This document shows positions 7,575 to 16,418 of a DNA stretch of 64,000 nt, piece after piece. The translations under genes and the position numbers were made by a program. The stretch lies in contig URCB01000005.1 of assembly GCA_900546255.1 (NCBI GenBank), positions 1-64,000 of the forward strand, written 5' to 3'. Every line of letters begins with the position of its first letter. Within the stretch, counting starts at the first letter, position 1. Below the pieces are notes generated by a model. That model saw nothing but the letters and a program-made list of their open reading frames with translations, did not search any database and was not told where the DNA came from. This stretch comes from an uncultured Eubacteriales bacterium. GTDB lineage: Bacteria > Bacillota > Clostridia > Oscillospirales > Oscillospiraceae.

Positions 7575-8578
7575 TCTGTCTCCTCCTCGTCACTGTGCAA
7601 GCTCTCATACTCGTCATAGTCGTCCGCCGCGTCCAGCTGGGAGTCCAGCATCATCTGCTCGAAGTGGGCATCCAGCTGCTTGGCAAACTCCTGGGCGGCG
7701 TTGTAGCCCATGCGCTTGTGGCGGTTGTTCATGGCGGCCACCTCGATGATGATGGCCAGGTTCCGGCCGGGCTTGATGGGGATGGTGATGGAGGGGACCT
7801 TCATGTCCAGGATGGTGGTAAACTCCTCGTTGGTGCCCAGGCGGTCGTAGAAGACCTGGTCGTTCCACTGCTCCAGGTTGACCACCAGGTTGATGGCCTG
7901 CTCCTCCAGCACGGCGGACATGCCGAACAGTTGCTGGATGTCCACCACGCCGATGCCCCGCAGCTCGATGTAGTGGCGGATGAGCTCCGGGGCCGAGCCC
8001 ACCAGCCGGGTGCCGATGTGGCGGATCTCCACCGCGTCGTCCGCCACCAGGCGGTGGCCCCGCTTGACCAGCTCCACGGCGGTCTCGCTCTTACCGACGC
8101 CGGACTCGCCCATCAGGAGCACGCCTTCGCCGTACACGTCCACCAGCACGCCATGGCGGGTGATCCGGGGGGAAAGGCGGGCCTTCAGCCAATCGGTGAG
8201 GTTGGGGATGAAGAGGGAGGTATCCTCCTCACTGCGCAGGACGGTCCGCTTATGCTTCACCGCCATCTCCATCAGCTCAGGGAAGGGGGTCAGGCTACGG
8301 GTGAGGATCAGAGCGGGGATGGGGAATTTGAAGAATGCATCAAAACATTTCTGACGCTCCTCTGGACTTTGGTTGTTCAGGTAGGTCCACTCCACCTTGC
8401 CGATGACCTGGATCCGGTCGGGGGCAAAGTAGTCGAAAAAGCCGAGAATTTGCAGGGCAGGGCGGTTGATGTCATCGGCGCGCACAAGGCAGTGGTCATA
8501 ATTCTTGCCGGCATTGAGCACTTCCAGCTCAAACCGCTCGACCACTTTGGTCAGTTTGATGGACGACTGATATGCCAT
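7571..8578 (-). CDS. hprK: HPr kinase/phosphorylase
   Basis: Phosphorylates Ser46 of HPr (and reverses it) to link sugar status to carbon-catabolite control in Firmicutes. The 335 residues contain the N-terminal HprK domain (1-~130), the Walker A loop GESGVGKSETA (~155-165), VADD, and the signature around RGIGVVDIQQLFG, with NRHKRMGYN near the C-terminus. ATG 8578 has GGAGGAA upstream and a promoter at 8644-8673. The coupling to a peptide-type transporter operon is unusual; HprK usually neighbours lgt or ppaX. Confidence 0.95.
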   Translation of the reverse strand: MAYQSSIKLTKVVERFELEVLNAGKNYDHCLVRADDINRPALQILGFFDYFAPDRIQVIGKVEWTYLNNQSPEERQKCFDAFFKFPIPALILTRSLTPFPELMEMAVKHKRTVLRSEEDTSLFIPNLTDWLKARLSPRITRHGVLVDVYGEGVLLMGESGVGKSETAVELVKRGHRLVADDAVEIRHIGTRLVGSAPELIRHYIELRGIGVVDIQQLFGMSAVLEEQAINLVVNLEQWNDQVFYDRLGTNEEFTTILDMKVPSITIPIKPGRNLAIIIEVAAMNNRHKRMGYNAAQEFAKQLDAHFEQMMLDSQLDAADDYDEYESLHSDEEETD

Positions 8579-8643
8579 GGTTCCTCCTCTTCCACGGTGC
8601 CAGGCCGGGGCGGCCGGGCAGGGCCTTTGTTATAATATGGGGT

Positions 8644-8673
8644 ATTATACCATAGCCAGGGGAGCCTTGGCAA
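8644..8673 (-). promoter_or_regulatory. Promoter of hprK
   Basis: Minus strand: TTGCCA (8668-8673), 18-bp spacer, TATAAT (8644-8649); the -10 is embedded in the palindrome GGTATAATACC. Confidence 0.7.
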
Positions 8674-8716
8674 GAGAGGGCTTGCCCCGTGCCGGCCCCC
8701 GGGACCCCAACCATGC

Positions 8717-8751
8717 AAAAAGCACAGGCCATTTCCTAGCCTGTGCTTTTT
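8717..8751 (-). terminator. Terminator after rpmB
   Basis: AAAAAGCACAGGC (8717-8729) pairs with GCCTGTGCTTTTT (8739-8751), giving U-runs on both strands just downstream of rpmB. Confidence 0.85.
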
Positions 8752-8770
8752 AAGAAGCGTACGTTTTCAA

Positions 8771-8959
8771 TTACACAGCGCGGGTAACTTTGCCCGAACG
8801 GAGGCAGTGGGTGCACACGTAGACGTGCTTCGGGGTGCCGTTGACGATCGCCTTCACGCGCTTTACGTTGGGCTTCCAGGGACGGTTGGAGCGGCGGTGA
8901 GAGTGGGAAACCTGAATGCCGAACACAACGCCCTTGTTACAAAATTCACATTTAGCCAT
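8771..8959 (-). CDS. rpmB: 50S ribosomal protein L28
   Basis: 62-residue L28 of the large ribosomal subunit. It starts MAKCEFCNKG and carries the zinc-binding pairs CEFC (4-7) and a later CTHC; the core HSHRRSNRPWKPN is typical of L28. ATG 8957-8959 is chosen because GGAGGTT lies 7-8 nt upstream and the product has the family length; the frame continues upstream without homology. Monocistronic: own promoter (9042-9070) and terminator (8717-8751). Confidence 0.97.
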   Translation of the reverse strand: MAKCEFCNKGVVFGIQVSHSHRRSNRPWKPNVKRVKAIVNGTPKHVYVCTHCLRSGKVTRAV

Positions 8960-9041
8960 TCGCTTGAACCTCCTCGCTGTTTTATGACTCCACAGGCGGC
9001 AGAGCGCCCATGTGTATATTACTAAAAAAGCATCGGTTAGT

Positions 9042-9070
9042 ATGATACCAGAATCCGCCGAAAAAAGCAA
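9042..9070 (-). promoter_or_regulatory. Promoter of rpmB
   Basis: Minus strand: TTGCTT (9065-9070), 17-bp spacer, TATCAT (9042-9047), giving an 80-nt leader before rpmB. Confidence 0.6.
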
Positions 9071-9180
9071 GCCTTATTTTTCAGATTTCCAAAAAAAGCC
9101 GCACAGAATTTCGCTTCTTTCCAGGGGCAACGGGCCTGGATCCGGGGCCCGTTCCTCTGCCCTGGTGGTTTTGGGCCCGG

Positions 9181-10182
9181 TTATCCCCAGGTCTCCTCGA
9201 TCTCGTGCCGCTTTTCCCGCCGCATGAGGGTGAGGATGGCCTCCTTGGGGTCCCGGCCCTGGTAGAGCACCTCGTAGGCCGCCTCGGTGATGGGCATCTC
9301 CACCCCCACCTTCTGGGCCAGGGCGCGGGCGGCGTCCACGGCGTAGTACCCCTCCACCACGGCGCCGATCTTTGCAATGGCTTCCGGAACGGGGACCCCT
9401 TGACCGATGAGTATGCCCGCCCGGTAGTTCCGGGAGTTCATGGAGGTGCAGGTGACGATGAGGTCCCCCATCCCGGCCAGGCCTGCGAAGGTCTCCCGCC
9501 GGCCCCCCAGGGCCACCCCCAGGCGGGCCATCTCCGCCAGGCCCCGGGTCATGAGCATGGCCTTGGTATTGTCCCCATACCCCATGCCGGTGCAGCAGCC
9601 GGTGCACAGGGCCATGACGTTTTTCAGGGCGGCCCCCAGCTCTACCCCCACCACGTCGCTGCTGCTGTAGACGCGGAAGTGGTCGTTGAGGAAGAGGTCC
9701 TGCACCTGTTCTGCCGCAGCCCGGTCCGGGCTGGCGGAGACCACCGCAGTGGGGACCTTCCGGGCCACCTCCTCGGCATGGGAGGGGCCGGACAGGGTCA
9801 CCACCGGGAAGCGGTCCCCGGTGGCCTCCCGGATGATCTGGCTCATCCGCAGGAACGTGCCCTTTTCAATCCCCTTTGACACCGAGACCAGAACGGTCCC
9901 CGGGGAGAGCCGCCCGGCAATCTGCTCTGCGGTGGACCGCACCCCGAAGGAGGGGGTGGCCATCACCACCACGTCGCTGCCCACCACGCAGTCCAAGTCC
10001 CAGGTGTAGGACAGGCCCGCCGGCAGCTTCACCCCAGGCAGCAGGGGGTTTTCCCCCGTGGCTTGGAGCTGCTTGGACTCCTGCTCCAGATAGGACCACA
10101 GGGTAACCTGGTGGCCGTTTTCTTCCAGCAGCATGGCCAGGGCTGTCCCCCATCCGCCGCTGCCCAACACAGCAATCTTCAT
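9181..10182 (-). CDS. gpsA: Glycerol-3-phosphate dehydrogenase [NAD(P)+]
   Basis: Reduces dihydroxyacetone phosphate to sn-glycerol-3-phosphate, the backbone for phospholipids (cytosol). The 333 residues open with the dinucleotide-binding loop AVLGSGGWGTALA, then SVSKGIEKGTF, and GLAGMGDLIVTC in the substrate domain. ATG 10180-10182 is preferred to GTG 10191 because the GAGG site is 8 nt before the ATG and would overlap the GTG. It lies downstream of plsY, which uses its product, in the order der-plsY-gpsA. Confidence 0.95.
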   Translation of the reverse strand: MKIAVLGSGGWGTALAMLLEENGHQVTLWSYLEQESKQLQATGENPLLPGVKLPAGLSYTWDLDCVVGSDVVVMATPSFGVRSTAEQIAGRLSPGTVLVSVSKGIEKGTFLRMSQIIREATGDRFPVVTLSGPSHAEEVARKVPTAVVSASPDRAAAEQVQDLFLNDHFRVYSSSDVVGVELGAALKNVMALCTGCCTGMGYGDNTKAMLMTRGLAEMARLGVALGGRRETFAGLAGMGDLIVTCTSMNSRNYRAGILIGQGVPVPEAIAKIGAVVEGYYAVDAARALAQKVGVEMPITEAAYEVLYQGRDPKEAILTLMRREKRHEIEETWG

Positions 10183-10236
10183 CACTGGCACCTCATTTCT
10201 ATGGTTTCCCGCCCAGGCCCTGGGAGGGCACTGGCA

Positions 10237-10929
10237 TTAACTTCGATGGAAATGGAACTTGGACTCGGTCCCCGCTGCCAGGCGCTGCAGGTTGCCCCGG
10301 TGCTTCCAGACGATGAGCCCGCCGATCACCAGGGACAGCAGCAGCAGGAGCCCGTCCTGATACACCACCCAGGTGACAATGGGCAAGGCCACCCCGGTGG
10401 AACTGGACCCCAGGGACACATACCGGGTGAGCACTGCCAGCACCAGGAAGCAACCCCACACCACCAGGGCCACCCGCCAGTCAATCATGATGGCGATGGT
10501 GCCGCCGGAGAGGATCCCCTTCCCCCCTTTAAACTGAAACATACAGGGGAACATGTGCCCCAGCAGGCAGAACAGCCCCGACCAATACTCCGCCAGGGCA
10601 GTGGCGGTGGTTTGGGCCGCCCCGCTGCCAATGGGCAGCAGCTGGCCGGTGAGCCACACCCCCACCAGCACCGCCACCACCGCTTTGAGCACGTCGGTGA
10701 GGATCACCACGAAGGTGAGGGGGCCGCCGAAGGTGCGGTAAAAGTTGGTCAGCCCCGCGTTGCCGCTGCCGTGGCCCCGGACATCGTCCCGGAGAATGTA
10801 CTTGGAGACGATCACCGCCCCGTTGAAGCAGCCGCAGAAGTAGGCGATCACCGCCGTCACCACGGCAGGCAGAATGGCGCTGGCGCCCCAGGACGCCAGC
10901 AGGGAAACGGTATGTTCTGTGAGACCCAT
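10237..10929 (-). CDS. plsY: Acyl-phosphate glycerol-3-phosphate acyltransferase
   Basis: Membrane enzyme that transfers an acyl group from acyl-phosphate (made by PlsX) to glycerol-3-phosphate, giving lysophosphatidate. The 230 residues form about five helices and contain the three PlsY loops: GSGNAGLTNFYRTFG, GHMFPCMFQFKGGKGI, and the C-terminal WKHRGNLQRLAAGTE. ATG 10929 lies 5 nt after the der stop, so it is probably coupled to der; gpsA follows and supplies the acceptor substrate. Confidence 0.95.
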   Translation of the reverse strand: MGLTEHTVSLLASWGASAILPAVVTAVIAYFCGCFNGAVIVSKYILRDDVRGHGSGNAGLTNFYRTFGGPLTFVVILTDVLKAVVAVLVGVWLTGQLLPIGSGAAQTTATALAEYWSGLFCLLGHMFPCMFQFKGGKGILSGGTIAIMIDWRVALVVWGCFLVLAVLTRYVSLGSSSTGVALPIVTWVVYQDGLLLLLSLVIGGLIVWKHRGNLQRLAAGTESKFHFHRS

Positions 10930-10934
10930 GGCGC

Positions 10935-12263
10935 TTACTCCTCCTTGTCGCCCCGCTGGCGGACGGTCAGCCGGATGGGGGTGCCCTCCAGGCCGAAGGT
11001 GGCCCGGACCTGGTTTTCCAGATACCGCTGGTAGGAGAAGTGGAAGAGCTTGGCGTCGTTGCAGAAGAACACGAAATGGGGCGGGCGGATGCCGGCCTGG
11101 GTCATGTAGTAGATCTTCAGCCGCCGCCCCTTGTCCGTGGGGGGCTGCACCCGGGCCGTGGCATCGGCCAGGAAGCTGTTGAGCATCCCGGTGGTGATGC
11201 GCATGGCCGCCTGGTCATCCACGTATTTGATGAGTTGGAAGAGCCGGTCCACCCGCTGGCCGGTGAGGGCAGAGATGAACACGATGGGGGCATAGGTCAT
11301 GTAGGCCAGGTCCCGGCGGATATCCTGGCGCATTTTGTCCATGGTCTTGTCGTCTTTTTCCACCGCGTCCCACTTGTTGACCACGATGATACAGGCCTTC
11401 CCCGCCTCGTGGGCCATGCCGGCCACCTTGGTGTCCTGCTCTGTGACCCCTTCGTTGGCGTCGATCATAATGAGGCACACGTTGGACCGCTCAATGGCCA
11501 TGGCCGCCCGGAGGACGGAGAACTTCTCAATCTGGTCGGTGACCTTGGCCTTTTTCCGCATACCGGCGGTGTCGATGAAAAGGAACTTGCCGGTTTCGTT
11601 CTCGAAATAGCTGTCCACCGCATCCCGGGTGGTGCCTGCCATGTCGGAGACGATGACCCGCTCTTCCCCCAGAATCCGGTTGATGAGGGAGGACTTGCCC
11701 ACGTTGGGCTTGCCGATGACCGCCACCTTGATGAGGTCGGTGTCCTCCTCTTCCTCCTCCTCGGGGGGGAAGTGTTCAAAGCAGGCGTCCAGCAGGTCCC
11801 CGGTACCGTGGCCGTGGACGGCGGAGACGGCGATGGGGTCCCCCAGGCCCAGGTTATAGAACTCATAGATGTCCGGGTTGGTCATGCCCACCTGGTCCAT
11901 CTTGTTCACCGCCAGCACCACCGGCTTCCGGGCCCGAAGGAGCATGTTGGCCACGTCCTGGTCGGCGGCGGTGAGCCCGGTCTTGATGTCACAGAGGAAG
12001 ACGATCACCGTGGCGTTCTGGATGGCGATCTCCGCCTGCTTGCGCATAAAGGAGAGGATCTGGGTGGTGGTACCCGGCTCAATGCCGCCGGTGTCCACAA
12101 TGTCAAAGGCCCGTCCCCGCCACTCGCACTCGGCGTACAGCCGGTCCCGGGTGACGCCAGGGGTGTCCTCCACAATGGAGAGCCGGCGGCCCACCAACTT
12201 ATTAAACAGCATGGACTTGCCCACATTGGGCCGGCCCACGATGGCTACCAGAGGTTTTGCCAT
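10935..12263 (-). CDS. der: Ribosome-assembly GTPase Der (EngA)
   Basis: Essential GTPase for 50S subunit maturation. Tandem G domains are visible: GRPNVGKSMLFN (residues ~9-20) with DTPGVTRD, and GKPNVGKSSLIN (~180-191) with TAGMRKKAK, followed by a KH-like C-terminal domain (HFVFFCNDAKLFHFSYQRYL). Length 442 is normal. ATG 12263 has AAAAGGAGG about 9 nt upstream. It follows a DUF512 gene 47 nt away, a pairing common in Firmicutes. Confidence 0.97.
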   Translation of the reverse strand: MAKPLVAIVGRPNVGKSMLFNKLVGRRLSIVEDTPGVTRDRLYAECEWRGRAFDIVDTGGIEPGTTTQILSFMRKQAEIAIQNATVIVFLCDIKTGLTAADQDVANMLLRARKPVVLAVNKMDQVGMTNPDIYEFYNLGLGDPIAVSAVHGHGTGDLLDACFEHFPPEEEEEEDTDLIKVAVIGKPNVGKSSLINRILGEERVIVSDMAGTTRDAVDSYFENETGKFLFIDTAGMRKKAKVTDQIEKFSVLRAAMAIERSNVCLIMIDANEGVTEQDTKVAGMAHEAGKACIIVVNKWDAVEKDDKTMDKMRQDIRRDLAYMTYAPIVFISALTGQRVDRLFQLIKYVDDQAAMRITTGMLNSFLADATARVQPPTDKGRRLKIYYMTQAGIRPPHFVFFCNDAKLFHFSYQRYLENQVRATFGLEGTPIRLTVRQRGDKEE

Positions 12264-12310
12264 TCAAATAACCTCCTTTTGGGTTGGAATGACGGATGGT
12301 TCCGGGGCGC

Positions 12311-13624
12311 TCACACCCCAAAAATGGTTTCAAACAGGGCAAAGCCGTCCTGCTCCACAGGGATCACCGGCACCCCCAGGCCCTGGGAGAGCTCCTCCAC
12401 GGTCATATCATCCAGGAAGACCGTCTCCCCGTGGCGGAGGGTGTTTTGGGGCAGAAGGACCCGGGTGCCCAAGTGCTTCCCCTTGAGCTGGGCCAGCAAG
12501 TCCTGCCCGGTGAGCAGGCCCGCCACCGTGATGGTCTCTCCAAAAAAGTGGTTTACCACGGGGTAGACGGAATAGTCTAACTTAGTATGGCATTTTGCCG
12601 CCGCTCTGTCAATGATTTCTCCCAGGAAAGGGGCCGCTGCCACCCCGGTGGCGATGGAAAAGGGGGCCACGGGGGGGATCTCCTCCGGCGCCGTCATCAC
12701 GGCGCCCTTCAGCTCGGTTTCCAGCAGGCGGAGCATCCCCACGCCGTTTTCCAGCTGGGTGTACTCCTCGTAGAAGTCGTCCTCCGGCAGGGCCCGTCCC
12801 GCCTGGAGGTAGAACTCGTCGGAGCACCAGAAGATCCGGCTCCCTTTCTCCGCCAAGCACTGGGCCGCGAAGGCCTCCACCTGGTCCACCACCCCTTGGG
12901 CCTCCCCTTCCGTGTAGGGCCGCAGGGGGTAGAGCCCTTGGCGGTGGCGGGTCAGGCCCACCGGAACCACCGACACACTCTTCACCTGGGGATAGAGGGC
13001 CGCCAACTCCTCCATGCTTTGCTGCAGAACCGCCCCGTCGTTGAGGCCCGGGCAGGCCACAATCTGGCAGTTCATCACGATTCCCGCCTGGGCAAAGGTG
13101 CGCATGTGCTCCAGGCACTCTCCCCCCCGCCGCTGGTTGCCCAGCAGCAGGCGGCGGACCTCCGGGTCCGTGGCATGGACGGAGATGTTGATGGGGGAGA
13201 TGTGCAGATCACAGATCCGCTGCAGTTCCCGCCGGCTGAGGTTGGTGAGGGTAATGTAGTTGCCCATGAGGAAGGACAGGCGGGCGTCGTCGTCCTTAAA
13301 GTATAAGGTGTCCCGCATGCCTTTCGGCATCTGGTCCACAAAGCAAAACACGCAGTGGTTGGCGCAGGACCGGGCCCGGTCCATGAGGTAGGTGGCAAAC
13401 TCCAGGCCCAGGTCCTCCCCCACGTCTTTGGACAACTCCACCGTCCGCTCCCCCGCTTCGGTGCGCAGGGTGAGGGCGAGGTCGGGGTCATAGGAATAGT
13501 ATTTGTAGTCCAGCACGTCCACAATGGGATGGCCGTTGATGGCGACCAGCGTCTCCCCCGGGCGGACCCCCGCCTGATGGGCAGGTCCGCCCGGGGTGAC
13601 GGATTGGATTTGGGTGCGGGCCAC
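12311..13624 (-). CDS. DUF512 family protein, PDZ plus radical-SAM-like cysteines
   Basis: 437 residues. An N-terminal PDZ-like segment (1-~70; GGPAHQAGVRPGETLVAING) is followed by a CxxxCxxC cluster (ANHCVFCFVDQMPKGMR, ~residues 85-105) typical of radical-SAM Fe-S enzymes, then the DUF512 region (PVIPVEQDGFALFE at the end). Members occur next to der in anaerobic Firmicutes; the reaction is unknown, possibly RNA or ribosome related by context. The start is GTG 13624, with AAGGAGGG about 9 nt upstream. It follows the L32 terminator, so promoter placement is unclear. Confidence 0.8.
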   Translation of the reverse strand: MARTQIQSVTPGGPAHQAGVRPGETLVAINGHPIVDVLDYKYYSYDPDLALTLRTEAGERTVELSKDVGEDLGLEFATYLMDRARSCANHCVFCFVDQMPKGMRDTLYFKDDDARLSFLMGNYITLTNLSRRELQRICDLHISPINISVHATDPEVRRLLLGNQRRGGECLEHMRTFAQAGIVMNCQIVACPGLNDGAVLQQSMEELAALYPQVKSVSVVPVGLTRHRQGLYPLRPYTEGEAQGVVDQVEAFAAQCLAEKGSRIFWCSDEFYLQAGRALPEDDFYEEYTQLENGVGMLRLLETELKGAVMTAPEEIPPVAPFSIATGVAAAPFLGEIIDRAAAKCHTKLDYSVYPVVNHFFGETITVAGLLTGQDLLAQLKGKHLGTRVLLPQNTLRHGETVFLDDMTVEELSQGLGVPVIPVEQDGFALFETIFGV

Positions 13625-13683
13625 GGGGGGTCCCTCCTTCCGAGATGTGGATGGCCGGGGCAGGCCGCTGCCCCGGAAAAGGG

Positions 13684-13717
13684 GAAAAAAAGAAGAGGGG
13701 CGGCACCCCTCTTTCTT
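13684..13717 (-). terminator. Terminator after rpmF
   Basis: AAGAGGGG (13693-13700) pairs with CCCCTCTT (13706-13713); on the minus strand it is followed by a run of U residues. Confidence 0.75.
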
Positions 13718-13725
13718 TTTCTCGA

Positions 13726-13923
13726 TTAGTTCTCCTGCTGGGCCTGAGCCTGGACCTGACCAAACACCTTGCCGTCATAGGTCATGCAGGCCTTGCACAG
13801 CCGGTGGGGCAGCCGGAACGCGCCGCACTTGGGGCAGGTCGTGACTGCGGGAGCTGCCAGCTTCCAGTTGGCACGCCGCTTATCCCGTCTCTGCTTCGAG
13901 ACTTTACTCTTCGGAACCGCCAT
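13726..13923 (-). CDS. rpmF: 50S ribosomal protein L32
   Basis: 65-residue L32: MAVPKSKVSKQRRDKRRANW at the N-terminus and a zinc ribbon CPKC...CKAC (residues ~30-46). ATG 13921-13923 is fixed by AAGGAGGTG upstream and by the universal MAVPK start. It lies 53 nt after the DUF177 gene, the classical yceD-rpmF order, so it is probably transcribed from the promoter at 14503-14531. The tail (VFGQVQAQAQQEN) is longer than in some homologues. Confidence 0.97.
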   Translation of the reverse strand: MAVPKSKVSKQRRDKRRANWKLAAPAVTTCPKCGAFRLPHRLCKACMTYDGKVFGQVQAQAQQEN

Positions 13924-13976
13924 TTCGAGACACCTCCTTGGTGATGCCCTGTCGGGCAAAGTGGATTGGGTACTAC

Positions 13977-14474
13977 TCAGTTTTTATTAAGTAGCTGCTC
14001 GAGAGCGGCCCATCTGGGATCGGCCTGCTTCTTACACCGGCAGGGCTCCACATTGAGGTTGACGCCACAGCCGGGGCAAAGTCCCTTGCAGTCTTCTGAG
14101 CACAAGTGTTTCGTGTCCATGTTTAGGATGAAGGCGGTGTAAGCCAGCTGGCCCACGTCCACCTCGCCGTTTTCCAGGAGGACAATGTCGTCCTCCTCCT
14201 CGTTCTCCAGCGTTTCCGCCAGCAGGAACTGGAGGGGAACCACTTTCTCCCGGCTGAATCGGGTCATGCACCGGTCACAGGTTTCGTCCAGCACAGACCG
14301 GGCTTCCCCTTCCAGGACCAGCACATCCGCCACGTTTTTTACGTGTCCTGTCACCGTCACCGGCCGGGGGATGGGATGCTCCCCGAAAAAATCCTCCCCG
14401 CTCAAATCCAGTTGGAACTGGAAGGGGAGGCTGGCGCCGGGCACATGGATAATCTCCCGCAGATTCAGTCGCAT
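13977..14474 (-). CDS. yceD: DUF177 / YceD-family protein
   Basis: 165 residues of the YceD/DUF177 family, linked to 23S rRNA accumulation and always near L32. It opens MRLNLREIIHVPGAS; the central CDRCMTRF motif (about residues 67-74) and the C-terminal cysteine cluster CSEDCKGLCPGCGVNLN are typical, and probably bind zinc. ATG 14474 was chosen because GAGGAG lies 6-7 nt upstream. First gene of the yceD-rpmF transcript. Confidence 0.9.
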   Translation of the reverse strand: MRLNLREIIHVPGASLPFQFQLDLSGEDFFGEHPIPRPVTVTGHVKNVADVLVLEGEARSVLDETCDRCMTRFSREKVVPLQFLLAETLENEEEDDIVLLENGEVDVGQLAYTAFILNMDTKHLCSEDCKGLCPGCGVNLNVEPCRCKKQADPRWAALEQLLNKN

Positions 14475-14502
14475 AGCATACTCCTCACATGGTACAGGGG
14501 GT

Positions 14503-14531
14503 ATTCTAACAAAAAAAAGCAGGCTTGTCAA
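14503..14531 (-). promoter_or_regulatory. Promoter of yceD-rpmF
   Basis: Minus strand: TTGACA (14526-14531), 17-bp spacer, TAGAAT (14503-14508), with a T-rich spacer. Confidence 0.8.
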
Positions 14532-14540
14532 ATACTTTTC

Positions 14541-14569
14541 TTCAAATTCTCCCCCAAAGATGGTATAAT
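14541..14569 (+). promoter_or_regulatory. Promoter of the RluA-family gene
   Basis: TTCAAA (14541-14546), 17-bp spacer, TATAAT (14564-14569), about 115 bp before ATG 14685. It is back to back with the yceD promoter. Confidence 0.6.
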
Positions 14570-14684
14570 GGCGATAATTTGGGAAAGATGTCCTTCCCGC
14601 CTTCTCAGATCGCCGCTAAAGTAGTAGAATACACCCATTGGGGCGCATCGTCAAGAGAAAAATTCCCAGAAAGGTTGTGGTTCC

Positions 14685-15659
14685 ATGCGGGAATTCACCG
14701 TGGGCCCCAATGACGCCGGCCAGCGGCTGGACCGGTGGCTGGCCAAAACCCTCCCCCTCCTCCCGGCCCCCCTGGCCCAGAAATACATCCGCATCAAGCG
14801 GGTCAAGCTCAACGGCAAGGGGGCCAAGCGGGACACCCGTTTGGCCAAGGGGGACCTGCTCCAGCTTTACATCAACGATGAGTTTTTCGACACCCCCACC
14901 CCGGAGAACGCCTTCCTGTCGGTGTTCAAGCCCCAGCTGGACATCCTCTATGAGGATGAGAACCTGCTCCTGGTCAACAAACGGCCGGGGCTGGTGGTCC
15001 ACCCCGACGAGGGGGAGCGGGTCAACACCCTCATCACCCACATCCAAGCCTACCTCTACCAGAAAAAGGAGTGGAGCCCTTACCAGGAGCACGCCTTCGC
15101 CCCCGCCCTGTGCAACCGCATTGACCGGAACACCGGCGGCATCGTCATCGCCGCCAAGAACGCCGAGACCCTGCGGATCATGAACCAAAAGATCCGGGAC
15201 CGGGAGGTGGAGAAGTCCTACCTCTGCCTGATCCTAGGCTCCATTTCCCCCGCCGAGGGGAAGCTGGAGGGGTACCTTCTAAAAGATGAGGTCAAAAAGC
15301 AGGTCTCCGTCCACAAAAAACCGGTGCCTGGGGGGCGCACCGCCGTCACCCTTTACCGTACCCTGGCCCGGCGAAACGGCCTGTCCCTGGTGGCCTGCCG
15401 CCTGGTCACCGGCCGCACCCACCAGATCCGGGCCCAGTTTGCCGCCGCCGGCCACCCCCTTTTGGGGGATGGAAAGTATGGCCGGGCCAAGGACAACAAG
15501 CGGTATGGCCGCACCTCTGGCCAGGCGTTGTGCTCCTACCAGCTCACCTTCCGCTTCACCACAGACGCCGGCTGCCTCGAACCCCTCAACGGCCGCACCT
15601 GGACGGTGGACCGGGTGGACTTCGTGGAGGAGTACTTCCCTGGCGTGGCCTTAGACTGA
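14685..15659 (+). CDS. RluA-family 23S rRNA pseudouridine synthase
   Basis: Isomerises uridine to pseudouridine in rRNA (cytosol). The 324 residues carry an N-terminal S4-like RNA-binding segment (about 10-75) and the RluA catalytic core; the nucleophile is Asp147 in NRIDRNTGG, with RTHQIRAQFAAAGHPLLGD later. ATG 14685 gives the standard N-terminus; an AGAAAGG site lies about 12 nt upstream. RluD, RluC or another RluA paralogue cannot be distinguished by eye. A strong terminator follows directly. Confidence 0.9.
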   Translation: MREFTVGPNDAGQRLDRWLAKTLPLLPAPLAQKYIRIKRVKLNGKGAKRDTRLAKGDLLQLYINDEFFDTPTPENAFLSVFKPQLDILYEDENLLLVNKRPGLVVHPDEGERVNTLITHIQAYLYQKKEWSPYQEHAFAPALCNRIDRNTGGIVIAAKNAETLRIMNQKIRDREVEKSYLCLILGSISPAEGKLEGYLLKDEVKKQVSVHKKPVPGGRTAVTLYRTLARRNGLSLVACRLVTGRTHQIRAQFAAAGHPLLGDGKYGRAKDNKRYGRTSGQALCSYQLTFRFTTDAGCLEPLNGRTWTVDRVDFVEEYFPGVALD

Positions 15660-15680
15660 CCCCCCTTCTCTCAACCGAAA

Positions 15681-15714
15681 CCAGCCGGCCCCCACGGGGG
15701 CCGGCTGGTTTTGT
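15681..15714 (+). terminator. Terminator after the RluA-family gene
   Basis: CCAGCCGGCCCCC (15681-15693) pairs with GGGGGCCGGCTGG (15696-15708), then TTTTGTT. It lies between convergent genes. Confidence 0.85.
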
Positions 15715-15724
15715 TCGGAGGGAT

Positions 15725-16390
15725 TCATCCCCAGGTAAAGGGGGTGGGAGCCGCCCCGAGTTCAAAGTGGTACTTGGCGATGCCCAGGTCGATTTTGGTG
15801 TAGAATCCCCGCCCGGGGGTGGCCCGCACCACGGAGCCCTCCAGCTGGAACCGGAACTTCTGCTGGTTCATGGCCGTGGGGGCCAGCAAAGCCGCCTGCA
15901 CCCCGTGGAGGAACCAGTTCGGCACCGGCTCCGGGCACTGCATCACGGCTTCCGGCGGTTTCCCCTGGTGGGGCTGCCCTGCCGTTTTCCCGTACCCGAT
16001 GGCGATCACCAGGCAGAGTTTCTCCCCTGGGGCCACGGTAAAGGCGGTCTTCACCTTTCGGTAGGTGAGGGCCACCCAGCAGGTGTTCAGCCCCAGCTGC
16101 TGGGCTTTCAGCACCACCTTTTCCCCGTAATAGCCGCAGGCCTCCTCCAGCCCGGGGCCTTTGGGGCCAACCACCGCAATGTAATTTCGCACCCCGGAAA
16201 ACTTGCCGTACCGGGCCATCCCCCCGGAAAATGCCCGGGGCTCGTCCAGGATCAGCTGCATGTGCAGCCCGCCTTCCCGGTTGCATTGGGCGATCCAAGC
16301 CTCCAGTTCCTCTTTCACTTCCCCGGCAATGGGCCGGTCCTGATAGGCCCGGACCGAATGCCGCTGCTCCATGGCTTCCCACAGTTCCAT
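15725..16390 (-). CDS. Nitroreductase-family protein
   Basis: 221-residue FMN-dependent nitroreductase-like protein. It opens MELWEAMEQRHSVRAYQDRP, the RxSxRxY flavin-phosphate motif of the family, and has a second conserved half (GLNTCWVALTY; LLAPTAMNQQKFRF) resembling the putative TM-type nitroreductases of gut Clostridia. ATG 16390 has GGAGGAG upstream. It follows an ArsR regulator 28 nt away on the same strand, so ArsR may control it. The natural substrate is unknown. Confidence 0.8.
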   Translation of the reverse strand: MELWEAMEQRHSVRAYQDRPIAGEVKEELEAWIAQCNREGGLHMQLILDEPRAFSGGMARYGKFSGVRNYIAVVGPKGPGLEEACGYYGEKVVLKAQQLGLNTCWVALTYRKVKTAFTVAPGEKLCLVIAIGYGKTAGQPHQGKPPEAVMQCPEPVPNWFLHGVQAALLAPTAMNQQKFRFQLEGSVVRATPGRGFYTKIDLGIAKYHFELGAAPTPFTWG

Positions 16391-16418
16391 CGTGGTTCTC
16401 CTCCCTTTCTGCAATGGG

